From Rhizobium sp. Q54 (GTDB lineage Bacteria > Pseudomonadota > Alphaproteobacteria > CADEGL01), in assembly GCA_945860095.1 (NCBI GenBank), contig CAMAPP010000011.1, positions 1 to 41,262 of the forward strand: 41,262 nucleotides of DNA, in the 5' to 3' direction. A program made the translations under genes and the position numbers. Each line of letters starts with the position of its first letter. Within the stretch, counting starts at the first letter, position 1. The notes under the pieces were generated by a model. That model was given only the letters and a program-made list of their open reading frames with translations. It was not told the DNA's origin and ran no database searches. Positions 28,833-38,336 of this stretch are shown here, one piece after another.

Positions 28833-30234
28833 GCTTTTCAAAAGTTCGATTTTCCGCTTCACGCTGATCTACACGGCGGTCTTCGGGCTGTCCGTGGCCC
28901 TGCCGTTTGGCCTGGTTTACGAAACGACCGTCAGCTCCATCGACCGCGAAACCAATGCTGCGATCGTTTCGGAGTTGCGCGCGCTCGGCGACGAATACGA
29001 GCGCCTGGGTCTTGAAAGCCTGGTCGAGATCCTGAACGAACGCAGTCTCGATCCCACCGATCGCGACGCCATCTATCTGCTGGTGGACGACGCGTTTCGC
29101 CCGCTTGCCGGCAATATCCTCGAATGGCCGAAAGAACCCATCCCCGATCCCGCTTGGCTGCGTTTCGACATGCAGATCGTCGAGGGCGGGCAATCGACCA
29201 CGCACCGCATCCGCAGCCAAGTGCTGCATCTTTCCGGCGGCTCGTACCTGCTGGTCGGACGCGACATGCAGCAGCGCAGGCGCGTCCAATCCTCGGTGCG
29301 CGGGGCGCTGGGTTGGGCGCTGGCGTTGGCGCTCGGCATCGGTATTCCCGGCGGAATTTTCGTCTCGCGCTGGGTTCTGCGCCGGGTCGAACGCATGGCC
29401 GAGACCAGCCTGGAGATCAACCAAGGCGACATGAGGCGCCGCATGCCCGTCGGCGAGGCGGGCGACGAATTCGATCGGCTGGCCTCGAGCCTCAATGCCA
29501 TGCTCGACCGCATCGAACAATTGATGACCGGCATGCGCGCCGTGACCGATAGCGTGGCCCACGATCTGCGCGCTCCGCTCACGCACGTGAAGGGCCGGAT
29601 CGAGTTGACCCTGCGCGGCCCGCGCGATGCGGAGGCCTATCGATCGGCCTTGACGGATGCCTTGGCCGAGACCGACCGAATCCTCGACGTCTTCAACGCA
29701 CTCGTCGCCGTCGCGCAGGCCGAATCGGGCGTGACGCGCGATCAAATGGCCGTGGTCGATGTCGGCGACTTGGCGCGGGACGTGGTCGATCTCTACGAGC
29801 CCTTGGCCGAGGATCGCGGTCTTGCCCTCGTCCTGTCGGCCGCCGACGGGGCTTGGGCGCGTGCCCATCGCCAATTGCTTGCCCAAGCCCTGTCCAACCT
29901 GATCGACAACGCGATCAAATACACTCCCGAAGGCGGGCGGATTGCGGTTGCCGTGCGGCGCGCGGACGGCCAAGTCGAAATCGAAGTCGGCGATTCGGGT
30001 CCAGGCATTCCCGAAGGCGAGCGCGAACGCGCACTCGAGCGCTTCGCGCGCATCGGCCATCCGGCGACGCCTGGATATGGCCTGGGATTAAGCCTCGTGG
30101 CCGCCGTCGCGCGTTTGCACGACGCCAAGCTCGCGGTCGGCGCGAGCGATCCCGGCCGTAAGGTATCGCCGGGTCTCAAGGTGTCGATGGTGCTGCCCGG
30201 CGCGGCGGAACCGATGCGCGCCGCCGACCCGTGA
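28819..30234 (+). CDS. Sensor histidine kinase, partner of the preceding regulator
   Basis: A 471-residue kinase. TM1 at about 15-34, periplasmic region, TM2 at about 164-183, HAMP linker, DHp domain with H248 (DSVAHDLRAPLTHVKGR), ATPase domain with N box (NLIDNAIKYTPEGG), G1 (GDSGPGIPEGERE) and G2 (GLGLSLVAA). The GTG start at 28819 overlaps the regulator by 14 bases. The sensed signal is unknown. Near the C-terminus a slightly repeated GRKVSPGLKVS block interrupts the last strand. Confidence 0.93.
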   Translation: MQRTRLFKSSIFRFTLIYTAVFGLSVALPFGLVYETTVSSIDRETNAAIVSELRALGDEYERLGLESLVEILNERSLDPTDRDAIYLLVDDAFRPLAGNILEWPKEPIPDPAWLRFDMQIVEGGQSTTHRIRSQVLHLSGGSYLLVGRDMQQRRRVQSSVRGALGWALALALGIGIPGGIFVSRWVLRRVERMAETSLEINQGDMRRRMPVGEAGDEFDRLASSLNAMLDRIEQLMTGMRAVTDSVAHDLRAPLTHVKGRIELTLRGPRDAEAYRSALTDALAETDRILDVFNALVAVAQAESGVTRDQMAVVDVGDLARDVVDLYEPLAEDRGLALVLSAADGAWARAHRQLLAQALSNLIDNAIKYTPEGGRIAVAVRRADGQVEIEVGDSGPGIPEGERERALERFARIGHPATPGYGLGLSLVAAVARLHDAKLAVGASDPGRKVSPGLKVSMVLPGAAEPMRAADP

Positions 30235-30282
30235 GCCGTGGAACCCGGTAATATGTGAATACGAATGGGATTTGCGGATAGG

Positions 30283-30322
30283 GAATGGCGGTCCGCAACG
30301 CACCCATCGCGGACCGCCATTC
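30283..30322. repeat. Strong inverted repeat after the kinase gene
   Basis: A perfect 14-bp stem (30283-30296 with 30309-30322) and a 12-base loop. It lies 49 bases past the kinase stop with no T-tract, so may act as mRNA 3' structure or a bidirectional terminator between convergent genes. Confidence 0.75.
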
Positions 30323-30435
30323 GACACCATCGACCATCCGGCAAGCGAGCGGGGGAGCGGTACCCACCGGCCGTCGACGGCGCTGTTCGTGCCACGCTCG
30401 CCATGCCACACCCGGGCAATTATGCGGGCGCGGGG

Positions 30436-30711
30436 TTACTTGGCCGTCGGTTTCACCCCCAGATCGCGCAAGGCCAGGCGAAGCTGATCGACGCCCGCCT
30501 TGTGTTGGCCGTCCTCGCATGCCTTCGCGCCAAGGGTGCGCCGAGTCTTGGCTTGCGCCAGATTCGGCGCGGTCGGGCGCGTGGCGATCGCCTCGTCCAA
30601 TTGCTTAAGGAACGTGATGCACAGTTCGGCGTCCTTGGCCAAGGACGCTCGCGCGCCGCTCGCCGGAGCGACTGCTAGCAGCGACATCAGGACCACCGTG
30701 ACGGCGCGCAT
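30436..30711 (-). CDS. Small secreted protein of unknown function
   Basis: A 91-residue product with a clear signal peptide (MRAVTVVLMSLLAVAPASGARA, cleavage near residue 22). The mature part is helical with two cysteines (C31, C64 region) and ends GVKPTAK. No family was recognised. Convergent with the kinase gene; ATG is at 30711. Its coding look (signal peptide, start position) supports it over the frames on the other strand. Confidence 0.65.
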   Translation of the reverse strand: MRAVTVVLMSLLAVAPASGARASLAKDAELCITFLKQLDEAIATRPTAPNLAQAKTRRTLGAKACEDGQHKAGVDQLRLALRDLGVKPTAK

Positions 30712-31014
30712 GGCTTGAAACTCCCGCGTCTTGGGCCGGATCTTCGCCGGCCACGCGCTTCGATGCCCGGAGGCTAAGGCCCGGGGCCTATAGCGCGCCT
30801 GTCCTCAAGATGAAGATTTGTTCACGGGGCGCGGTTATGGGTTGGAGGCGGCGTCGGCTGCGGCGCAGGGCCCCGGATCGCCCCTGAATTGGTCCTATCC
30901 GGGACGCGGCGATAGATGGAATCTTAACCAACTGACCTTAGGTTCTGGTCATCGAAGGTATTGCGCGTCGAGAACCATTCGGATGTTCCCCAGCGCCTTC
31001 TGGAGGCTACCGCC
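30712..31014. other. Intergenic region without clear feature
   Basis: A 303-base gap between divergent small genes. Only a short GC hairpin (GGCCCGGGGCC, near 30778) is seen; promoters for both genes are presumably inside. Confidence 0.5.
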
Positions 31015-31284
31015 ATGCTTATTCATGGTGCCGTGATCAAAGAACAAGGCCTAACCTTCGCCGTCGTGTCGGTTCAGGCCTCGCAAATGGTGAACCAGGC
31101 CGTGGCGCAAAAAACCGTCGCCACGCTGAAGCCGGTATTTCCGGGAATTCCCATTGTGCTGATGACCCAGGATCCGGACGGCAAGGCGTGCTTCATGGGC
31201 CGCTCGGACATCGCCACATTCCTCTCGACGGTGCCCGTGAAGTCGATTCCCTGGAAGCGCTACGAAGTCCAGTTTTCGGCCTAG
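31015..31284 (+). CDS. Small hypothetical protein
   Basis: An 89-residue product, MLIHGAVIKEQGLTFAVVSVQASQMV at the start. The ATG at 31015 has a fair ribosome-binding site (TGGAGG). The composition alternates strands and helices (FAVVSV, IPIVLMTQD), which suggests a small alpha/beta fold, but no family was recognised. An upstream in-frame TTG at 30961 is less likely. No operon partner. Confidence 0.6.
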   Translation: MLIHGAVIKEQGLTFAVVSVQASQMVNQAVAQKTVATLKPVFPGIPIVLMTQDPDGKACFMGRSDIATFLSTVPVKSIPWKRYEVQFSA

Positions 31285-31312
31285 CGGTCGCGCGGCGCAT
31301 CGAGCCGAGGCC

Positions 31313-32731
31313 CTAGGCTTCGATCCAAGCGATGCGCAAGAGATTGGTCGCCCCGGGCGTGCCGAACGGCATGCCGGCGGTGATCACAAGGCGCTCGCCG
31401 ACCGCGCCAAAGCCTTGATCGATGGCCTGGTGGCTCGCGTGCCGCACCATTTCCTCGATACTGGTCACGTCCGCCGTCTGCACCCCGTGCACGCCCCAGG
31501 CGAGGGTCAAACGCCGCGCGGTCGAAATCGACGGCGTGAGCGATAGGATCGGGACCTCGGGCCGCTCGCGCGCCGCACGGAGCGTCGTCGAGCCCGAAGT
31601 CGTGTACGTAACGATGGCCTTGGCCGAAATGGTATGCGCGACCCGCGCGGCCGCGGCGGTGATCGCGTCGTTGGCGGTCGCCTGCGGATCGGGATGCTCG
31701 GCATCCATGATCTGGCGGTAATGGGGATCCTTCTCCACCTGCACCATGATGCGGTTCATGATCGAGACGGCCTCGAAGGGGTAATGGCCGGACGCGGTTT
31801 CGGCCGAAAGCATGACGGCGTCGGCGCCTTCATAGACCGCGGTCGCCACGTCGGAGGCTTCCGCGCGCGTCGGCGTGGGCGAGGCGATCATCGATTCGAG
31901 CATCTGGGTGGCGACGACCACGGGCTTGCCCGCCTTGCGGCTGACGCGCACCAATTGTTTTTGCAGGCTCGGCACGCGCTCGGGCGGCAACTCGACGCCC
32001 AAATCGCCGCGCGCGACCATCACGGCGTCGGACAATTCGACGATCTCGTCCAAGCGCTCGAACGCCGCGGGTTTTTCGAGCTTCGCCATCACGCTGGCGC
32101 GGCCGGCGATGATTTTTTTCGCCTCGGCCACGTCCTCGGGACGCTGGACGAAGGACAGCGCGACCCAATCCACGCCGAGCGTCAGCGCGTAACGCAAATC
32201 CTCGTGATCCTTGGGCGACAGGGCCGCGAGCGGCAAGATGGCGTCGGGCACGTTCACGCCCTTGCGATCCCGGAGCTTGCCGCCGACCATGACCTCGGCT
32301 TCGACGAAATCGCGACCGCAATCGATCACCTTGAGCCGCAACTTGCCGTCGTCGAGCAGCAGGTCGAAACCCGGCTGCAGGGCGCGGAAGACCTCGGGGT
32401 GCGGCAATGGCGCGCGGCGTTCGTCGCCCGGGGACGGATCGAGATCGAGGCGCAGGCGCGCGCCCGCGTGCAAGATCACGCCGCCTTCTCGCATCTTGCC
32501 GACGCGAATCTTGGGGCCCTGCAGATCGACGAGAATGCCGATGGGCCGGCCGGCGCGGCGCTCGACCTCGCGCACCGCATCGTGGCGCGCGCGGTGGTCG
32601 GCGTGGCTGCCATGGCTGAAGTTGAAGCGAAAAACGTCCGCGCCCGCTTCAAACAATCGGGCGATGGTCGCGACATCGCTCGATGCCGGCCCCAATGTGG
32701 CGATGATCTTGGCGCTTCGTTCTCGACGCAT
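31313..32731 (-). CDS. pyk: Pyruvate kinase
   Basis: A 472-residue enzyme that makes pyruvate and ATP from phosphoenolpyruvate. Substrate and metal motifs are present: FRFNFSHGSHADH, the lysine loop around VMAKLEKPAAFERLDEI, MVARGDLGVELP and QMLESMI near the K+/Mg2+ site. The C-terminal domain is complete. It is the last gene of the minus-strand array; the glycerate 2-kinase stop is 59 bases upstream, so that 2-phosphoglycerate made there can flow to this enzyme through enolase. Confidence 0.95.
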   Translation of the reverse strand: MRRERSAKIIATLGPASSDVATIARLFEAGADVFRFNFSHGSHADHRARHDAVREVERRAGRPIGILVDLQGPKIRVGKMREGGVILHAGARLRLDLDPSPGDERRAPLPHPEVFRALQPGFDLLLDDGKLRLKVIDCGRDFVEAEVMVGGKLRDRKGVNVPDAILPLAALSPKDHEDLRYALTLGVDWVALSFVQRPEDVAEAKKIIAGRASVMAKLEKPAAFERLDEIVELSDAVMVARGDLGVELPPERVPSLQKQLVRVSRKAGKPVVVATQMLESMIASPTPTRAEASDVATAVYEGADAVMLSAETASGHYPFEAVSIMNRIMVQVEKDPHYRQIMDAEHPDPQATANDAITAAAARVAHTISAKAIVTYTTSGSTTLRAARERPEVPILSLTPSISTARRLTLAWGVHGVQTADVTSIEEMVRHASHQAIDQGFGAVGERLVITAGMPFGTPGATNLLRIAWIEA

Positions 32732-32790
32732 GGCACGACCCTAGCCCGCCCGGAACCCCCGAGCCAGCGACCGGATATAGCCCCTTTTGG

Positions 32791-34062
32791 TTACGAAGCG
32801 GTGTCCGCGCCCGGTGGTTTGCCCACCAAAATCACGCGCAAATCGTTGACATTGGTTCGGGTTGGGCCGGTCATGACCAGATCGTCCAGGGCCTCGAAGA
32901 AGCCATGGCTGTTATTGGCGGCGAGGTGCGCGGTCGCGTCGAGGCCCAGGGCGCGCGCGCGCGCGAGAGTGTCCGGTGCGATGACGGCGCCCGCATTGTC
33001 CTCGCTGCCGTCGATGCCGTCGGTGTCGCACGCCAGCGCGTCGATCCCGGGGTGGCCGTCGAGCGCCACCGCCAGCGCCAACAGGTATTCGGCGTTCGGC
33101 CCGCCCTTGCCTTCGCCCGCGATGGTCACGGTCAGCTCGCCCCCCGACAGTATCGCCCGCGCGCCGCCGCGCGCCGCTTGCCGGCGCGCGAGCTCCGCGT
33201 GCGCGCGTCCGACCTCGCGCGCCTCGCCCTCGATGCGGTCGCCAAGAATGGTCGTCGCGTAGCCGAAGGCGCGCGCCGTTTCGCCGGCCGCTTCGAGCGA
33301 GCGGCGCGGCGTCGCGATGATTTCGACCGAGGCACGCGCGAGACGCGGATCGCCGGGCTTGGGCGTTTCGTCCTCGCCCGAAGCCAGGCGCGCGCGCACC
33401 GCTTCGGGAATGGCGATGGCATGGCGTTCGAGCAGCGCGAGGGCGTCTTGGTGCGTCGAGGGATCGGCCACCGTGGGACCGGAGGCGATGATCGCCGGGT
33501 CGTCGCCCGGCACGTCGGAGATCAGCAGCGCGACGACGCGCGCGGGATGGGCGGCGGCGGCGAGCCTGCCGCCCTTGATCGCCGAAAGATGCTTGCGCAC
33601 GGTGTTGAAGGCGCCGATGGGCGCGCCCGAGCGCAGCAGCGCGCGATTGATTGCCTGTTTTTCGGCCAGCGCGATGCCGGGCGCCGGCAGGGTGAGCAGC
33701 GCCGAGCCGCCGCCCGACACCAGACACAGCACCAGATCGTCCGGCCCCAATCCCCGCACGGCGGCGAGGATGCGCCCGGCCGCCTCGCGCCCGCGCGCGT
33801 CGGGCACGGGGTGGGACGCCTCGACGACCTCGATGCGACGGCACGGCACGGAGTGGCCGTCGCGTGTCACGACCAGACCGCTCAACGGCCCCGGCCAATG
33901 CGCCTCGACCGTCGCGGCCATGGCGGCCGCCGCCTTGCCCGCGCCGACGACGACGGTGCGGCCCTTGGGCGGGGCGGGCAGATGGGGCGGCAGGCAATGC
34001 GCGGCATTCGCCGCGCGCACGGCGGCCTCGAAGATATCGAGCAGTTCTCGAACCCGGCTCAC
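32791..34062 (-). CDS. Glycerate 2-kinase, MOFRL type
   Basis: A 423-residue DUF4147/MOFRL-family glycerate kinase (GckA/TtuD type). N-terminal domain has VVVGAGKAAAAMAATVE and VEASHPVPDARG, then CLVSGGGSALLTLPA. C-terminal MOFRL domain shows ILSGGELTVTI, GGPNAEYLLALA and DTDGIDGSEDNAGAVI. It phosphorylates glycerate to 2-phosphoglycerate. Start 22 bases after the stop of the isomerase-Rieske gene. Role in the array is discussed in findings. Confidence 0.93.
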   Translation of the reverse strand: MSRVRELLDIFEAAVRAANAAHCLPPHLPAPPKGRTVVVGAGKAAAAMAATVEAHWPGPLSGLVVTRDGHSVPCRRIEVVEASHPVPDARGREAAGRILAAVRGLGPDDLVLCLVSGGGSALLTLPAPGIALAEKQAINRALLRSGAPIGAFNTVRKHLSAIKGGRLAAAAHPARVVALLISDVPGDDPAIIASGPTVADPSTHQDALALLERHAIAIPEAVRARLASGEDETPKPGDPRLARASVEIIATPRRSLEAAGETARAFGYATTILGDRIEGEAREVGRAHAELARRQAARGGARAILSGGELTVTIAGEGKGGPNAEYLLALAVALDGHPGIDALACDTDGIDGSEDNAGAVIAPDTLARARALGLDATAHLAANNSHGFFEALDDLVMTGPTRTNVNDLRVILVGKPPGADTAS

Positions 34063-34084
34063 GATGGCAGGCGAGTCCGCGCGG

Positions 34085-36172
34085 TCATCCCCGGCGTGCC
34101 TTAACGCGGCGCTTGGCGGGCCGGGCGGTTTTCTTTGCGCGCGCCCGGGCCTTTTTGTGGGCGGGCGAATCCAAGACGCGGTCGAGCACGTAATTGGCGA
34201 TCTGGTAAACCGCGCGCTCGCGCCACGAAAACCGGCCCGGAAGATGGCCGATGGAATGGGCGCCGCTCTGCTGGGCTTGCGAGATCAGATTGTCCTCGGG
34301 AATGCCGGCCTGCCAGCGCTTGTAGTAGGGCTTGGCCTTGTCCTCGAAATCGGGCATCGCGGCGCTCGTCCGCGGAAAGCAGAAGCCGATATTGACGTGG
34401 GTCGATTCGGGCCCCGTGGGGGTGAAACGCAGCCACCACATGGAATCGACCGCGCAGGCGAACTGCGTGCATGGATAGACCGCGGTGAAATAAGTGCCCT
34501 TTGCCGCGCGGCCCGAAATGCCCGCGATGCGCGGAAAGGGGGGATGTTCGCCGGGTAGGACCGAGACGCTTTTCTCGCCCGGCAGGAAAATTGCGTGCCA
34601 ATCGCCCTTCGTGTCCACGTCTTCGGCGCGTTGGGGGCCGAGCGTGGCGCGGTGAACGAAATCGGTGTGGTACGATTCGAGTGCGTTCTCGAAGATGTAC
34701 TTCCAATTGCATCCGACGTCGAAATCGACCTGTTTGGTGCACACCATGTCGGCGAGGTTGTACGGCGCGAGCTGTTCGGGAAAATCGCCCAATTGCTCGG
34801 CGAGGCTAGGGCCGGTATCGGCGAAACGCACGAACAGATTGCCTGCCCATTGGTCGAGCGCGAGCGTCTTCAGCGCGATCTTCGATTTGTCGAAATCGAG
34901 AGTGCGCTCCATGTCGGGCGCGCCCGCGAGCCGGCCGTCGAGGCCGTAGGTCCAGCCGTGATAGGGGCAAACCAACGCGTTGCGGCAATTGCCCTTGCCT
35001 TCCGCCACCTTGGCGCCGCGATGGCGGCAGACATTGGCGAAGGCCCGGATCGTTCCATCGCGCCCGCGCACCAGGACGACGGGGCCGCCCGGCAGATCGT
35101 CGACCGCCTTGAAATCGCCGGGGTTTGGAATCTCGTCGACGCGACCGACGAACGACCATAGCTTGAGGAAGATGGTGTCGATCTCGCGCGCGTGCCATTC
35201 CGGCGCGGCGTAGCACCAGCGCGGCAAGGTCTCGGCCGATGCGAACGGGCGCCGGACATTGCGGTAATGCCTGGGGTCGAAGAGATCGGCGGGAACGCCC
35301 GCGGTGCTTAGGAACATCGTCATTTCCCGATCATGCCCGGCCGTTTGCGGCAGTTTTGCCAATGTGCCGGGTTGCCGCAAGGCCCAAGCGCGACCCGTCA
35401 TCCAGCGCCGAATCCAGCCCAGCCCCTCGACCGTGCCCGCGCGCGGCCGGTACTCGCACCCCACCCAGCCGCGATAGCCGAGCGCGTCCATCCGCTCCAG
35501 CACGAAGGGATAGTTGATCTCGCCCGTGCCCGGCTCGTTGCGCCCCGGCGTGTCGGCGATCTGGACGTGGCCGATATGGGGCAGCAGGCGCTCGAAGCGC
35601 GGCGCCAGATCGCCTTCCATGATCTGCACGTGATAGACGTCGAATTGCAGGCGCACATTGGGCAGGCCGATGCGTTCCAAAAGTTCGACCGCGTGTTCCG
35701 TGCGGCTGAGGAAGTAACCCGGCACGTCGCGCGTATTGATGGGCTCGAGATTGATCTCGATGCCCGCGCGCGCCGCCTGTTCGCCCGCGTAACGGATATT
35801 CTCGACATAGACATCGTCGTGGCGCGCGCGAATCTCCCCGGCCGGCGCCAGGCCCGCCATGCAGTGGACGCGCGCGGCACCCAGCGCGGTTGCGTAGTCG
35901 AGGGCCAATGCGACCGAATCCCGGAACTCCCGGCGCTTGTCGGGTAGGCAGGCGAGACCGCGTTCGCCCTTCTCCCAATCGCCGGCCGGCATGTTGTGCA
36001 GTGCGCAGACAAGACCGCTGTCCTTCAAGCGGCGCGCGATCTCAGCCTTGGGATGGGTGTAGGGCAGTTGGATTTCGACGGCCTCGAAGCCCGCCTTCGC
36101 GGCTTCCTCGAAGCGTTCCATGAACGGGTATTCACCGAACAACCAGGAGATATTCGCATCGAATCTGGGCAT
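34085..36172 (-). CDS. In-frame fusion: hydroxypyruvate isomerase plus Rieske oxygenase alpha subunit
   Basis: One continuous 695-residue frame. Residues 1-260 are a complete Hyi-type TIM barrel (MPRFDANISWLFGEYPFMER) with the catalytic E143 (NLEPIN) and E240 (GCEYRP). A 23-residue linker follows. From M284 (codon at 35323-35321) a complete Rieske non-haem iron oxygenase alpha subunit runs to the end: CRH...CPYH is the 2Fe-2S site, and ENALESYHTDFVH holds the mononuclear iron ligands. A ferredoxin or reductase partner gene is not adjacent. A C-terminal basic tail ends KRRVKARRG. The Rieske half could be translated alone from ATG 35323, but no good ribosome-binding site precedes it. The ATG at 36172 follows the MFS stop by 2 bases. 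Confidence 0.8.
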   Translation of the reverse strand: MPRFDANISWLFGEYPFMERFEEAAKAGFEAVEIQLPYTHPKAEIARRLKDSGLVCALHNMPAGDWEKGERGLACLPDKRREFRDSVALALDYATALGAARVHCMAGLAPAGEIRARHDDVYVENIRYAGEQAARAGIEINLEPINTRDVPGYFLSRTEHAVELLERIGLPNVRLQFDVYHVQIMEGDLAPRFERLLPHIGHVQIADTPGRNEPGTGEINYPFVLERMDALGYRGWVGCEYRPRAGTVEGLGWIRRWMTGRAWALRQPGTLAKLPQTAGHDREMTMFLSTAGVPADLFDPRHYRNVRRPFASAETLPRWCYAAPEWHAREIDTIFLKLWSFVGRVDEIPNPGDFKAVDDLPGGPVVLVRGRDGTIRAFANVCRHRGAKVAEGKGNCRNALVCPYHGWTYGLDGRLAGAPDMERTLDFDKSKIALKTLALDQWAGNLFVRFADTGPSLAEQLGDFPEQLAPYNLADMVCTKQVDFDVGCNWKYIFENALESYHTDFVHRATLGPQRAEDVDTKGDWHAIFLPGEKSVSVLPGEHPPFPRIAGISGRAAKGTYFTAVYPCTQFACAVDSMWWLRFTPTGPESTHVNIGFCFPRTSAAMPDFEDKAKPYYKRWQAGIPEDNLISQAQQSGAHSIGHLPGRFSWRERAVYQIANYVLDRVLDSPAHKKARARAKKTARPAKRRVKARRG

Positions 36173-36174
36173 GG

Positions 36175-37446
36175 CTATGCGTGCCTTTCGGGTTCGGGAA
36201 CCACGCGCACCCCGCAATAGGTCTCGCGTACGAACACGGCGGCGACGAGAGCGAGGAAGAGCGCGCCGTAAAGCGAGAGGAAAGCGGTTTGGAAGGCCTC
36301 GATCGAATACAGCCGCGCGCCGTCCGACATCGCGCCGTCCCAGGCCCCGTCGAGCAGGGCGCCGATCGCGGGCTGAACGGCCGCGCCGGCGCCCATGACG
36401 CCGGTATTGACGATGCCGGACGCGGCGCCGGTTGCGAGGGTGTTATTGGATTCGCGGGCGGTCGCGAAGCCGATGATGATGCCGCTGGCAAAAAAGCCGA
36501 TGAGGAAGAACGGCACCACCAGAAGTTCGGGCGGCAATCCCGGGACATAAACCGCCAGCGTGATGCCCATGGTCTGGCCGGCCAGGGCTAGGAACATCAT
36601 CGGCTTGCGCCGGCCTATCCGGTCGGAAAACCAGCCGAGAAAGGGGCCGCCCAGCGCCATGCCCGCGATCATCGCCGTCGCCGTCGCCGCGGCGTGCGCG
36701 CGGTCGAGGGCGTGAACTTGCATGAGATAGGGCACCGACCAAAGCGAAGCGAGGCCGAGGAAGGGCGAGATCTGCGCGCCGGTGAACGCCGCGATGATCC
36801 AGGTCTGCCGGTTCCGCGCGGCAAGACCCAGGCTGTGCAGGAACGCCCGCGGCTCGGCGACGTCTGCCGCGTCCGTGTCGCCACGACCGGGCGCATGATC
36901 GCGTATCACCAGCCAGCAGATGAGCGCGAGCACCGCGCCGAAAGCCGCTGTCGCCAGCATGGGCGCGCGCCAGCCATGGGCCTCGACCGCCGCGGCCAAG
37001 GGCGCCTGGCCGCCGGCGGCTCCGATCATGCCGACCATGGTCGTAAGTCCGGCGACAAGCGCAAAGCGGCGCGGCGGGAACCAGCGCGCGATGAGCGCCA
37101 CCGCGCATACCCAGCTGAAAGCCGCGCCCGCGCCGACCAAAAGCCTACCGGCATAGGCCATGTGCAGCGTGTCGGCGGCGGCGAACAATAAGACCCCCGC
37201 GCCGGTCGCCAGCGCGGCGAAGGTGAAGATGCGACGCGGTCCGAAATTGTCGACCAACACGCCTACCGCGATCTGCAGCGCCGCGTACGAGTAGAAATAG
37301 AACGCCGAGAGATTGCCGAGCAGCGCGCCGCCGACCGCGAACTCGCGCATCAGATCGCCCGCCATGACCGAGGGCGCGGTGCGATTGAAGAAGGCATAGA
37401 GGTAAAACAGCGCCGCCGGCGCCAGGACGATCCAGGCGCGCGTCAC
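36175..37446 (-). CDS. Major facilitator superfamily transporter
   Basis: A 423-residue carrier with 12 predicted membrane helices. The cytoplasmic loop motif between TM2 and TM3 reads GVLVDNFGPRRIF and its repeat is GWFSDRIGRRKPM in the second half. The GTG start at 37446 overlaps the preceding EamA stop (GTGA). MFS members near such clusters usually import an organic acid or sugar acid; the substrate is unknown. Its stop is 2 bases before the fusion gene start. Confidence 0.9.
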   Translation of the reverse strand: MTRAWIVLAPAALFYLYAFFNRTAPSVMAGDLMREFAVGGALLGNLSAFYFYSYAALQIAVGVLVDNFGPRRIFTFAALATGAGVLLFAAADTLHMAYAGRLLVGAGAAFSWVCAVALIARWFPPRRFALVAGLTTMVGMIGAAGGQAPLAAAVEAHGWRAPMLATAAFGAVLALICWLVIRDHAPGRGDTDAADVAEPRAFLHSLGLAARNRQTWIIAAFTGAQISPFLGLASLWSVPYLMQVHALDRAHAAATATAMIAGMALGGPFLGWFSDRIGRRKPMMFLALAGQTMGITLAVYVPGLPPELLVVPFFLIGFFASGIIIGFATARESNNTLATGAASGIVNTGVMGAGAAVQPAIGALLDGAWDGAMSDGARLYSIEAFQTAFLSLYGALFLALVAAVFVRETYCGVRVVPEPERHA

Positions 37447-38336
37447 CGTCCGCCCCCGCGCCGGGCGAGGAAGATGCCGGCGATCAACACGGCACCGCCC
37501 ACGGCCTTCGATGGCGACAGCGCCTCGCCGAGGATGAGCCACGCCATGGCGCCGGCGGTGAGGGGCTGAATCATCAGGGTTACGGCCGACAAGGGGGCGG
37601 GAAGGTGGGCGAGCGCATAGGCGATCGCGCTATGGGCGCCAGCTTGGCAGACCAGGCCGAGGCCCAGCAAGGCCAGCCACGCGCCAGTCGTGGGCGCGAT
37701 CAGATCGTGACCGGCGGCGAGCGCGATGGGCGCGAGCACGACCGAAGCCGCGCCCGAGGACCAGGCGACGATGGTCGCGGTTGAAAACCGCGTGCGCAAT
37801 CGGGCGACCAGCACGAGATAGCCCGCGTAGAACACCGAGGTCGCGATCGAGAGGAGATCGCCGAACCAGCCATCGCCGCCCATCTCGAGATTTTCGCCCG
37901 CGAGAATCGCCATGCCGGCGACGGCGGTGGCCAAGCCCATCAGAAAGCCGCGCGACACGCGCTCGCCGAACAGCAGCCAGACGTAGAGCGTGACGAAGAC
38001 GGGATAGAAATTCGCGATCACGGTCGCGTTGGCGACGCTGGTCCATTGCAGCGACCAATGCCAGATCGCCAGTTCCGCGGCGTAGAGCACGCCGGCAAAC
38101 GCCAATAGCGCGCGGTCGCGGCGGGTGGGCGGGCGGGCCGCGTCGCGCGGGCGCGCGGTGCGCGCGGCCCAGAGCAACAGCAGCGGGAACGAGAACGCCA
38201 TGCGCCAAAAGGCCGAGGCCATGGGCGCCATGTCCGACAGGCGCACGAGGATGCCGGAAAACCCGATGGCGATGCCCGCTGCGACCAGAAGGGCCAGAGC
38301 TAGGCGCGCTTGGGCGCGCGTCGTCGGCGCGTTCAC
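37443..38336 (-). CDS. EamA/DMT-superfamily transporter 1
   Basis: A 297-residue protein with ten hydrophobic helices in two EamA halves (AIGFSGILVRLSDMAPMASAFWRM and GDLLSIATSVFYAGYLVLVARL). Closely resembles the upstream neighbour, so the pair came from tandem duplication. The GTG start at 38336 overlaps the neighbour's stop (GTGA). Substrate unknown; EamA carriers often export amino acids or metabolites. Confidence 0.9.
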   Translation of the reverse strand: MNAPTTRAQARLALALLVAAGIAIGFSGILVRLSDMAPMASAFWRMAFSFPLLLLWAARTARPRDAARPPTRRDRALLAFAGVLYAAELAIWHWSLQWTSVANATVIANFYPVFVTLYVWLLFGERVSRGFLMGLATAVAGMAILAGENLEMGGDGWFGDLLSIATSVFYAGYLVLVARLRTRFSTATIVAWSSGAASVVLAPIALAAGHDLIAPTTGAWLALLGLGLVCQAGAHSAIAYALAHLPAPLSAVTLMIQPLTAGAMAWLILGEALSPSKAVGGAVLIAGIFLARRGGGR

